DNA from: Bradysia coprophila
Lineage: Eukaryota > Arthropoda > Insecta > Diptera > Sciaridae
NCBI RefSeq assembly: GCF_014529535.1
Contig: NC_050738.1
Location: 14,462,062 to 14,526,061 of the forward strand
DNA: 64,000 bases
Direction: 5' to 3'
Positions 11,925 to 25,546 of the stretch are shown here, one piece after another. Every line of letters starts with the position of its first letter. Position 1 is the first letter of the stretch. Position numbers and translations under genes: made by a program. Under the pieces are notes generated by a model. It searched no databases, was not told the DNA's origin, and saw only the letters and a list, made by a program, of their open reading frames with translations.

Positions 11925-13437
11925 TAGAGAACTTTAGCAAATCACACAATAATGACAAAACCAATAATTTCCAACAATAACGAAAACGATATTGACACGG
12001 AAAAATTTTATCATTGTGAATGAGGCCAGTTGTTCACAAATCATGGTGTGTTACGTAGTGGTAGAATTCCAACTTTCTTGTGAAAGTACTTCAACAAAAA
12101 TTCAATTCAAATAGAAAAATATAATCTTTCAGGTTGAACTTTTCTATACACTGCCGTATGGGATACCGGTAACTCTGATACGAAAATGCGTGTATCTTGG
12201 TTGGGATACCGGCATAAGTGATAAAAAATGCGTGTATCTCAGTTGGGATACCGGTCTCCCGGTATAACTAAAAGGAAAATCCACATTTTCTAGGTCGGGA
12301 TACCGGTATCTCTGATACGAAAATGCGTGTATCTCAGTTGGGATACCGGCATCAGTGATACAAAATGCGTGTATCTCAATTGGGATACCGGCATCTGTGA
12401 TACAAAGTGCGTGTATCTCAATTGGGATACCGGCATCTGTGATACAAAATGCGTGTATCTCAATTGGGATACCGGTATCCCGGTACAAATAAAAGGAAAA
12501 TCCACACTTTCTAGTTCGGGATACCGGTATCACTGATACAAAATGCGTGTATCTCAGTTGGGATACCGGCATCCCGGTACAAATAAAAGGAAAATACACA
12601 CTTTCTAGTTCGGGATACCGGTATCACTGATACAAAATGCGTATATCTCAGTTGGGATACCGGTATCCCGGTATAAATAAAAGGAAAATCCACACTTTCT
12701 AGTTCGGGATACCTGTATCACTGATACAAAATGCGTGTATCTCAATTGGGATACCGGTATCACGGTATAAGTCAAAGGAAAATCCACATTTTCTAGGTCG
12801 GGATATCGGTATCTCCGATACAAAATACGTGTATCTCAGTTGGGATACCGGCATCCGTGATACAAAATGTGTGTATCTCAATTGGGATACCGGTATCCCG
12901 GTATAAATAAAAGGAAAATCGACACTTTCCAGTTCGGGATACCGGTATCACTGATACAAAATGCGTGTATCTCAGTTGAGAGACCGGCATCTGTGATATA
13001 CAAAATGCGTGTATCTTAGTTGGGATACCAGCATCTGTGATACAAAATTCGTGTATCTCAATTGGGATACCGGTATCCCGGTATAAGTCAAAGGAAAATC
13101 GGCATTTTCTAGGTCGGGAAATCGGTATATATCTGATACGAAAATGCGTGTATCTCAGTTGGGATACCGGCATTTGTGATACAAAATGCGCGGCGCGAAA
13201 TTATAGCTATCGCATTGCCACAGTTTATATAGACACCCGAAAAAATATTTTTTCTTTTTGAATTTAATTTTTGTTAAAGTCTGAATTCTACCACCACATA
13301 ACACACCATGATTTGTGAACATATTTACCCATCCCGCCTCATTCACAATGATAAAATTTTTCCGTGTCAATATCGTTTTCGTTATTGTTGGAAATTATTG
13401 GTTTTGTCATTATTGTGTGATTTGCTAAAGTTCTCTA
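11925..13437. mobile_element. Foldback-like element with long inverted ends and a tandem-array core
   Basis: The left end (11925-12120) and right end (13241-13437) are inverted copies of about 195 bp, beginning TAGAGAACTTTAGCAAATCA on both sides and nearly identical over the outer 100 bp. Both ends are bordered by TA, compatible with a TA target duplication. Between them sits an array of GGATACCGGTATCC-containing units (about 12160-13190). Long inverted ends plus an internally repetitive middle resemble foldback elements. No transposase is encoded. The motif GCGCGGCGCGAAATTA at 13189-13204 matches an end of the unrelated carrier at 51806-52360, so two elements may be nested here. Confidence 0.75.
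12160..13190. repeat. Tandem array of palindromic units
   Basis: Units of about 95 bp (for example starting near 12510 and 12606) contain GGGATACCGGTATC, then GATACAAAATGCGTGTATC, then GGGATACCGG again, then AAAAGGAAAATCCACA. A shorter subunit of about 42 bp repeats at 12357, 12400 and 12441. Most units hold two self-complementary cores. Long open frames on both strands (for example 12144-12599 minus) are translations of the repeat and not genes. Confidence 0.9.
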
Positions 13438-14439
13438 ATATCTTTGCTGCGTACAGCTCTTTTTATACTTATAAGTTTCTGTTATTGTTTAACACGATAT
13501 TCCACCATCTACAAAACAATAACGACCGAACGAAAGAAGACACGATGGTTAACTGAATGTTTTTGCGATTTATTCCTCTTGAGTTCTGTTCTGCTGAAGA
13601 CACTAGGTGATGGAGGTGGGTGGTGGGCTGATGCATGCGAATATATATTTTATGGTATAGGTCTGTGATGATGATAATGATTATATTGTGTTTGTTTTCA
13701 ATGTGTAACATGAAATTAGTGTAGTGTGATTGTTTCAATTGTTTTCTACTAATTGAGGAATTGTTTTATTAAACGAATGTATTAGTTTTGTGAAAAGAAG
13801 TTATCTACACCGAATATGTGGAATTCATGGAATTCGCAAAAAAAGAAATTAAAAGTTTTGCATTTTGTCATTAACACGTTATTACGATTCAAAAAATGTG
13901 AAATGGTTTGATCGAAAAATTTCATCGGCAAAGACGAAATTATTAACAAAAAATGAATTTACATTTTAAGTTTAGATTGCGTTTTTAGCGTTTGTCTTAT
14001 CTGACTAGCATTGTATGACAGCAATTGCATGTCTTTTTACAAACATGAAAGTGTTTAAATTTAGCTGAATACCTTCGATTGTTTGAACTTTTGACAGAAT
14101 GCAATTGTAAACTTTACTATCGCACACACTAGGTGGATGCATGTCTGACAGATTTTTTGTGTGTGTCTAAATCGAGACCTTTCTAAATTGTTTTCTATTC
14201 AATTCATTTTATCCAATATGTAGGTCACGTAAATGCTGAAAATTGTTTAAGAACTTTTATTGTAAGATTCGTCCATGTTTATTTGTGTACCTGTTATGGG
14301 CGATTGATTAGAGGCAATTTCGCGAGAACACTCTAAGACCAATCGTCCCAAACAAGTACACTGATAAAAAAACCTCAAAAATTGTCCTCATCCCTTACCC
14401 TCATTTTCGGCCTCATTTTATTTGATCGAATATTTTCAG

Positions 14440-14560
14440 AAATCTTTTACTTCATTTGTTTTGAACATGCTTTTTGCTATATAAGACCTCATTTGTCAGA
14501 GCTTGTCGTTTATTAATGCTGTCGTTGTCGATAACAGATGACAGCCGTCTGTAACAGGTT
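14440..14560 (+). repeat. Dispersed short repeat family, best-preserved copy
   Basis: Starts AATCTTTTACTTCATTTG, passes through TTTTGCTATATAAGACCTCA and GCTTGTCGTT, and ends GTTGTCGATAACAGATGACA then GCCGTCTGTAACAGG. It is the fullest of at least eleven related copies in this window and can serve as the reference copy. Confidence 0.65.
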
Positions 14561-14820
14561 AAGTTAAAAATAATTTTGTGCATCCGACAACTGAAATACG
14601 ACCTATTTTGCCATGATTTTTCATTAAGATTTCTTAACTATATATCGTGCGGGAAAAAACTTCATTTCTTTACTATTTATAGTGCGGGAAAAGAATTACA
14701 TGAATTTTTCTATGACTATACGATTGATTAAATTTAATATGGTGAATGTGAAGTGTGTATGTTTTCAAGTAAATTGATGTGTTTTGTCTATTTCAGTTGT
14801 CCGATGCACAAAACGTTGTT

Positions 14821-15704
14821 CGTACCTCGACAGGAAATGGATTTTTTCAGCACACGTCCTAATTAGAACTGTGCGCCGGCCACGCCAGCCGATTTTAGGC
14901 TCAGCCGGTAGCCGCCGCCGATACATTCTCAGCCGCCATTAGCCGACGTTTGGTCGGCGGCTATATCGGCTGAAATACTCGTCAAAGTTTGTTGAAGAAA
15001 TGGTCGAAAAACATTCAGGTCATTCAGCCAGACAGACGTAGATCAGAAAATGAGGGCGACCGTGAGATTCACTATATACTACTATCACTTGCTGGTAATT
15101 TAAAGGTCGACAATATCCGATTTTTTGGAAGAACTATGCTAAGGAAATGCCGACACTTTTAATGTTGTCAAAAAGAATACTGTTTAATCCGATGACTAGT
15201 ATCATTGCTGGATTAGTAGAAAGTCGAGCCTTTTGCTAAGCAATGTAAAAAAATCGCTTAAAAAAATCCGTTATACGTGCCGGTACCACATCAGTGAACT
15301 TATCCGCTGTGAAATAGTGAAATCTCCAAACAGGTCAAGTTTAGGTTCGAAACTGAATTCAATTTAGGTCTGAACATTCCCTTCTACATCACTAAGATGT
15401 ACAACAAAGAGCAACCTTCTTCTACAAACTACACTTTCTTTGAAATTTCTTTCGACGAACTTCAATAAATTGAGTTTTTGAAAATTTTTGGATCTTTAAT
15501 TCAGTTATATCGATTTAGACGCCGACGAATTTTTTGACGTAGCCGGCCGCCGATACCCACCGGCGTCAAATTAGCCGCCGATCTCGTCGGCTGAGACCGG
15601 CGCACAGTTCTAGTCCTAATTTTAAAACTTAAAACTTTTAAAACTTAAAACTTTTAAAACTTAGGACTGGTGCTGAAAAAATCGTCATTTCCTGTCTTGG
15701 TACG
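14821..15704. mobile_element. Older palindromic element split by a younger insertion
   Basis: The left arm (14821-14863) and right arm (15661-15704) are inverted relatives: CGTACCTCGACAGGAAATG and TTTTTTCAGCAC on the left, GTGCTGAAAAAATC and CATTTCCTGTCTTGGTACG on the right. The insertion at 14864-15612 with its duplicated target lies in the middle. A short tandem of TTTTAAAACTTAAAAC (15620-15662) remains of the original centre. Confidence 0.65.
14864..15612. mobile_element. hAT-like non-autonomous element with 8-bp target duplication
   Basis: The element begins TAGAACTGTGCGCCGG and ends in the exact inverse CCGGCGCACAGTTCTA. It is flanked on both sides by GTCCTAAT (14856-14863 and 15613-15620), an 8-bp duplication typical of the hAT superfamily. 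Length is 749 bp. The outer 100 bp at each end are rich in GCCG/CGGC motifs, strikingly GC-rich against the AT-rich surroundings, while the middle is AT-rich and non-coding. The intact duplication suggests a fairly recent insertion. Superfamily placement is inference from duplication length. Confidence 0.85.
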
Positions 15705-15829
15705 AAAAATACTATTGTTTCTGGAACAAGTCGTTCAATCGTAGCATTGCTCCATTGCTCTTTACTTTAACATGCTTCTTTACATCACTATTTGCGACAG
15801 AGAAAATGCAATTACCCTCCACAAATATG

Positions 15830-15935
15830 TAATATATATTACACACTTGTCACGAAGAAGTCGAGGCTTGCCGAGACTGCTAGTGACAAGTGTGTACTCT
15901 ATTTTATCACATAAGCGAAAACGAGACAACAACAT
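15830..15935 (+). mobile_element. Small hairpin element, copy 1
   Basis: Contains ACACACTTGTCA and its inverse TGACAAGTGTGT around a CGAGGCTTGCCGAGACT centre, then TTTATCACATAAGCGAAAAC. A nearly identical copy lies inverted at 51293-51397. Both are about 105 bp and have no coding content. Confidence 0.75.
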
Positions 15936-17939
15936 AGACCTGAAGTGTATTTTTTGAATTAAACTTCTAGTTAAGTAATTTTGACATCCGAACACCGCGC
16001 GTATGTGATAAAATATGTTACGTCAGTACTGTAAATGCTTGTTTAGGCACGTGTGATTACTCGACTCGCCTTCGGCTCGTTGAGGCTTGTTGACGTCTGA
16101 AATATGAATGTTAATGCCATGGAGTAGTACTGTGATTCAATAGATGCAATAGATTCAATTGATCAGAAGAATTAGAAGTGTAAAACATTCTCGATGAGCA
16201 ATAACTTCTTTAATGATGAGACAAGCTCTTATCCTTAAAGTCACATTGTTAAAATATAGAAATCTCTTTGAATTATCAACTTGGGAATTCAGAGAGGTTG
16301 CTATATTCTATAGCTAATAAGGTCGCAGCTCACATATTGCAATCAAAAGAGCAATAGGAAATAGTCTTAAGAAATCAAATTCAACTCAATTACCGAAACG
16401 ATTAGCTAGGTCAACAATCATGACATTAAAATGAAAATTCAATTCGATGGACGATGCAATTCTACAGTATGAGGCTTTGAATTGTTCACTATTGAAACAA
16501 TAGAATTTATTTCAAAGGGAAAAAACATTACCAGTCTTTTGTAATTACCACTAGAATGATTCATTGATTGTTTACACCATGCATTTGTGCATCGCATAAA
16601 TAAAACGAAAAGTATAAAGCCTCAAAATCCGTATTTACATTTATACTCTACTGAGCCAAACATTGGTACGCTTTGACACAACGAAGCGTCTATTTATAAT
16701 TTTCAAATTTATAAAAACAGTCTTTGACTGTAAAGTATGGATAGACACTACGGATTGTGAAGCGTGTATTGTCTGTAACATACGTTAATGATGTCTTTCA
16801 AATATTTAGTGGGGACCTCGTGTTCCTTGAGCCATAACGGAGAAGAAGAGCTGTAAACAATCATGCAAGCATATCGCTCGTGTGCCAAAACAATGGATTT
16901 TTTTGCTATTGTATACAAGTCTTATAGACAGGTAGGTTTATAATATGCAATGGAAATAGCTACTTTGTTATACATGACGGAGACGGTGACGAAAATCTTT
17001 TTTTTTTTTGAACGAAAATATAATACACCAAAATAACAATATGTTTATACGAATCATAGTGGATGGATGGAGTATCAAGCATGTAATTAAATTTTGTACT
17101 ATTTTAACGCATAGTTTTGTATTTTATTCGTTTCGTACGCCAATGATTTATGGCACAATAGTAATAGGTTCATTGTAGAGTCAGTGGATTCCTCAGTTTA
17201 GTTTCGCCAAAATAGAAAAATTAGTGAGGAAATTTGGGAAATTATCTTCTTAACTTAATAAATCATAATTTCAAGGTTGTACGTGTAAATCTTGCACACA
17301 ATTTTGATTGAGGTGTTAGAGCGAACACAAATATGGGACGTCGAAGATTATAAACTGGAACATCGAGCAACACCTTGAGTCCATTTGTGGGTTTTAGACA
17401 TGTCGTCACATTTAATTTGAAAACTTCATTATTACAAATACAATTCGAGTACAATTTGGATTAATTAATCTGGATATTTCGTTAAATTTGTAATAAAATT
17501 GACTTGATTTTTCTAATTAAATAAAAAAAAAAAAAACAATTCTGACGGGGTCGTATACTTTGTGTTAGATATATTTACTTAAACACTAAATATTTGAAAC
17601 ATTTTTCTAAAGATGATTCTTTACCAAAGACAATCCTACTCTTAAATGCGAGTACGTTTTCTATTAACCTTTTAAAGACGACCAGCAAATTGGTATCGAG
17701 TAAACTAGTATTATTGATCTAAAATATTAAAAAAAAAAATCGATGCCCCATCTACTACTTCATTAGTTTTTTTACTGAAGTATTTAAATTCTCCCGATAA
17801 CAGATGACATAGCCGTCTATAGAACGTGCTCTGAGCGAGTATTTTTTCTACAAAACGTGAAAACATTTGTCTGATTGAACAACCATATTTTGATTTACTC
17901 TAATTTCTGTTGACATCTTACATACACCCCGAACACATT
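15936..17939. other. Intergenic, mostly featureless
   Basis: About 2 kb downstream of the threonine dehydrogenase gene. The motif TCGACTCGCCTTCGGCTCG near 16060 resembles the centre of the neighbouring hairpin elements. A partial copy of the dispersed family lies at 17751-17825. No exon is supported. Confidence 0.45.
17751..17825 (+). repeat. Dispersed short repeat family, partial copy
   Basis: CTACTTCATTAG and GATAACAGATGACATAGCCG are present in the usual order but the middle section is shortened. Confidence 0.5.
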
Positions 17940-21002
<3,063 letters not shown>

Positions 21003-22647
21003 TTCGATTTTTTTTGTCTCAACACCGTTTTTTACTGTCAACAATATTCACCGGCGATCATTTCGTAACTAATTTTTTCTATTTATCTAACCAACTTGGT
21101 CAACTAAAACGTCCACGTCCAGAAAATCATACGTTTAACTGATTCAATTTTGTTTCGCATTCCATTTGGCACAAATCTTGGTGCCAATTTAAAATTTATT
21201 TGTGTGTAAGTATTACACAACTGACTAAATTCACTACTTAATTTCTGTGTGGTAAAATTGAAAATACAAGCCTTCTTCGCAAACGCTCATCTTAAATTAA
21301 ATACAGCGGTTTTTTTTTACTGCTGATTCAACAATGTTTATCAATAATCTAGGACATCGATATCCTTGAACGCTTCCAAGTATTATAATGGAATTGTTGA
21401 TTTTCTATCTCTATCTATAATCAATTTACAGCTAGTAATCCATGCAAGAATGTATCTTATAAGATTATCCTTAGAATAATGTCGAAACGTCTGTCGAATG
21501 CTTATCGCAAAGGAAATCAAAATCCTTGTCCTCTACGTCATAAAAAAAATGGCTCCTTCTAAAGTCACCACGTTTGGCTTTTTTCAATTTTGTTGATAAT
21601 TGAAAGGTTCACACTGCATAGATTAATCGGATTTATGTCGTTGTTCAATATTAACGTAATGAAGATTCGATTTCATGTTTTTAAATTTCAGCAGCCGGTT
21701 TTAGTATGAGTGCGTTATTCAATTTCACTGATCTAAGAATTTTTAACATCCTAATTGGAATTCCCCTTTTTTTTAAAATGGGCTCATTATGTCACACCCT
21801 TTTTTTGGAAGTCGTTTACCACTCGATCTTAATATTATAAGTTCCTATCTCTTCGTGTATTGGTGTTGTCTTATTCTAATTCCAACCAATCAAATTTCTG
21901 ATTATATAATTAGTAGTTGGGTGGATAATTTTACTTGATCATAAAGAATGACTTTAGGTCGATAACTTCTCCTCGTTCTATTTAGCCACAACAACGCTAC
22001 ATACATCAATATTTCGAGAAATATGCGTCAAAAATCAGCCGATTCTGAGTTATTTTAGTTATGAACAGATGACACACCTACAAAATTTTACTATTATCAA
22101 CTTGTGTGAGCAATTCAGTGCCAAAAATACACTCGGATATAGAAATATTGAACTAACAAAATATTTGGAAAAGTTGTTACATTCGCATATTGTCATTATT
22201 TTACGTACGGCAGAATATCGGAAGTATAATTACGGAATCTGTAACATCTTTTGATCCAAATATTTTCCGATGTTGTAAGAAAATCTTTTACTTCATTAGG
22301 TATGTCGTTCTTCTTTCCCATATTAAACCTAACTTGCAAAGCGTATTGCTTGTTACGATAACAGATGACATCGTTATTTAATGCTTTCGGTACTCTATCT
22401 AGGCCTTTTCTATATTTGGGTCAGTCCAATGGAAATGTAAGGCATTTCAAAGCGCGAGGTAAAGTTTCCATTTCACGAACCTTTTTCTCACATTGTGAGT
22501 CAACACAAATTATGTTTTAAAACAAAGAATAATACAATGTTACCATGGCTGAAGAGGAAGAGTTATCGATTTAACAAAGTTGTGGGTATTATTTGATCCT
22601 TCACATAAAACTTGTCTCTACAGTAAAAGGAAACAAACGAACAAGTA
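21003..22647. other. Intergenic
   Basis: Spacer between the divergently arranged TDH and the next gene, likely containing both promoters. Holds one dispersed-family copy (22281-22372). A short ATG frame with good context at 22544-22573 (MAEEEELSI) precedes the next gene and may be an upstream ORF. Confidence 0.45.
22281..22372 (+). repeat. Dispersed short repeat family, copy
   Basis: AAATCTTTTACTTCATTAGG at the left and GTTACGATAACAGATGACAT at the right, with a diverged middle. Confidence 0.55.
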
Positions 22648-23517
22648 ATGATGTTTAATAAATACGAACTGAAAGAAGATTCAGCAGACAGACGACAGAA
22701 TGCCGAAAATGTGATGAGTTTACTAAAGTATATGCACAGATCAGAAATTAGTCAGTTTGAACAAGATTATAATGGAGGGTATGATAGTGAAGACGTAGCT
22801 TTTCCCTTTTTGGAAGACAATGACCAAATCCCGGACAAAAGAAAACGTGTAAGTGATATCAGTTTAAGGGTTCTCATTTTACTCACTGAAAGTTCTTTTT
22901 TTACTTCACTGCAACATTATCGGCAACAGAAAATGAGCAAAATCGAAACAGACAACTTTTTGATGAACAGTTTTTCCAAAGAGTACAAACAAATTGAAGA
23001 CCAGGTCTGTAAAGAAATGGGTTTAAATGACTCCAATAGCTGTACGGAAGACCTGCATTCATTTAACTTAAATGAAATGACTGAAGAATATATCGAAGAC
23101 CCACTATTCTTAGAAGAAGTGAAACAAATATTAAGTTTGTCCGGACTCGACGCATTGTTTGCGGAAAGAGAAAAAGAAGCAGTGGAAAAGAAGAAAGGTG
23201 GAAAGGTATAAATTTGTCTTCATTGAAACTCGTCAGTCTACTGAAACGCTTTTCGTTTGTATCAGATCGTAATCAGAGACCCTAAACTATTCAAACCGAT
23301 GCCAATACAAAATGTGTCCGATATTAATTCGCTGTCTGGTATATGGAGGCTACTTGAAGGAGAATCAGTCGACAATGGCTTTCCCATTACTGAGATCGGT
23401 TATAATATTCTCAACGATGAACGTTTGAGCTGGTTGCATAGAGACGATATTACAATCGAAAGAAGAGAAGAAAATCGTTTAAAGTGTGAGCAATGGATGA
23501 AGAAATGTGAAATGTAA
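22648..23517 (+). CDS. Unrecognised acidic protein, about 242 residues
   Basis: Best model has three exons: 22648-22848, 22930-23205, 23266-23517. The second intron (60 bp, GTATAA...CAG) is needed, because the frame meets a stop just after it and the downstream frame continues smoothly as IVIRDPKLFKPMP. The first intron (81 bp, GTAAGTGA...CAACAG) is optional: it is a multiple of three and has no stop, so retention would add 27 residues. The protein is hydrophilic and charged, with an acidic stretch (NGGYDSEDVAFPFLEDND), a KEREKEAVEKKK-like lysine/glutamate helix near the middle, and a C-terminal part WRLLEGESVDNGFPI...LSWLHRDDI. No signal peptide or membrane segment is seen. I do not recognise the family. 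Start is the first of two adjacent ATGs. Confidence 0.65.
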
Positions 23518-23587
23518 TGTGGTTATAACGGTTTGTGTCTATTCTAAAAATCGCCTTGAAATAGACTACAACGTTTTTCATTTTGTA

Positions 23588-23593
23588 AATAAA
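23588..23593 (+). terminator. Poly(A) signal of the 22648-23517 gene
   Basis: AATAAA about 70 bp after the stop codon at 23517. Confidence 0.55.
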
Positions 23594-24181
23594 TTCATCG
23601 AAGAATGTGTAGCGGAAAGACGGCTTGAAGAAATTATTATCATAACGTCAGATGATAATCGTGAACGGATCTAATTTATCAATTTGTTGAAGTTATTTTG
23701 AAATCATTGGAAAAGACAGGAAAGAGAGTTAGTAATAGACCACTTATGTTTTAATGGATAATTAGGTGAAACTAAGGAATTTGTTTGAATTATTGGCTAA
23801 GCCAGCATGTTGTCATGGAGGTACCTAGATTGTATAGTCATTATGAGCGAAATTCGATGGATGTTGTTATTTTATTGAATGAAGGATGACACAAACATTT
23901 AAGCGATGTCTTTCGACAGCTGATGATGTTTGCAAGTTTACAGAGATTCTGTAGTACCCCATTAATTTCTAGAGAAGAGATTTCAGCAATTGCTGGAAAT
24001 TCAGATCCAATCAACTTCAATAGACGAGAAGGGATAAAAATATCTAATTTTATGAGTTCTAGACCAGAGTCTGGTCACCAGACATATTAATTGCGAAGTC
24101 GATTTGTCCAATTTACTGAAAGTTCATTTGGTATAGTCTGGGCAGTGAAATTGCAGCATGAATTTGCTTCAGCTTTTCTCA

Positions 24182-24285
24182 GCTGATCTACACATACAAT
24201 CAGAAACTGTTTATACGGTTGAAGCTCCTACACGCACGCACGTATAAAGGCGTTAAAACAGTTTTGATTGTTTGTATGGATCAGC
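24182..24285. repeat. 104-bp hairpin element
   Basis: Inverted arms: GCTGATCTACACATACAATC and AGAAACTGTTT on the left, AAACAGTTTTGATTG and TTTGTATGGATCAGC on the right, around a centre with ACGCACGCACG. Ends are fully terminal, as in a MITE. Confidence 0.7.
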
Positions 24286-25546
24286 CTCTAACTGTAAATT
24301 ATCTCCAATAATAGGTTCAGTAACGAACAATTTTTTAGCCCTTTAAAAACGATAAGTCTGTTCAACGCACTTTAACCAAGCAGAACTGATTTTAAATATT
24401 TGCAGTGCGTTGATCTGTTATATCATTTTGTGTAAAGTATAAAGTATAGTTTGATATAAAATCTACCACTTCAATATTTCACTATAAGGAACACTACAGC
24501 CAGAGCTCATCGCGACTATAACGATAAATCCAACCAAAAGTAGTATTTTTTCCGATGCAGTTCATTATGCCTAGTTCGCAGTCCCTGGTGTAAGAAGAAA
24601 ATTCAAATCAACGAATCGAAAGTCCGTATAACACACAAGACGTAAATTGTTCGTAAATATTATTCTCCTAAAGTGTCTGAAATCTCATTCCAATCATTCG
24701 TTAAACAGCAGTTCATAAAGATATTTAACAAATTACGAAACTCTCGTAAAATTAACATGTTCTTAAAGTCCACTATACAATGAAAAAAACAAATTCGATA
24801 AACTCTCATATTCAATGAGTATCATAACATACACGAAGTCTTTATGGTTTTTTTTTTATATTTAAGTTTTGTTTACTTTTCTAAACCTCAAGCATAATAA
24901 TATATGTATAATCCAAATGTGAAGTATTATGTTCAGCGAATGTATATTCTCTGCGCCTTGCTGTCTTGAGTTAACTTGTCTCTTATGTTTATGTCTTCTC
25001 GGGTCTTGTACTCAGTTATCGTTTACATGTGGTACGATACGGACGCTCAATAACACATAATTTATCCCGTGTAGAACTTAAAAATTTCTTTTTATTTTTC
25101 GAAATAATAAAAAAAAAGATTGTTGCATGTGTCGTTTAATTTAGATTTATATTTTTGTTTTGTTTTTTTTACAACTCTCGTTATATCGAGTTGGAAAATT
25201 TAAATGTGAACTGTACAAGTACATGTGTGATTAGACGAACACACATTTCTTTTTCTTTTTTGTCATAGGACAAAACGGGGAATTAAGTTTGCTGTTAATT
25301 TTATTATGCAAAGCAGTAATGCTAATCTAAGTGTTGGTGTGGTAAATTAGAGTTAATTTATTTTAATGCGCTGGATCTGGATTATTATATGTTCGAGTTT
25401 TTTTAATTTTTATTCGGGCATAGATGGACATGCATTGTTAGCAGTGATGTTCGTTAATAATTAGAATGAACATTTACAATTTAACTTCCAATTATAAATC
25501 ATTCATTATGCGATTGAAGAAAGTGTGCAATTGAGAACGATTAACA

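Larger units (their letters stand above)
23518..25546. other. Intergenic
   Basis: About 2 kb holding one hairpin element (24182-24285) and AT-rich sequence leading into the reck start. No further exon is supported. Confidence 0.45.

Noticed and set aside
12144-13173. Several open frames of 60-151 codons on both strands
   Set aside because: They are translations of a tandem array with internal palindromes, repeat with the unit, and start at arbitrary units.
22544-22573. Short ATG frame MAEEEELSI as the true start of the next gene
   Set aside because: No splice pair joins it in frame to the downstream exon: the only good acceptor (ending 22623) would put TAA in frame. It may be an upstream ORF.
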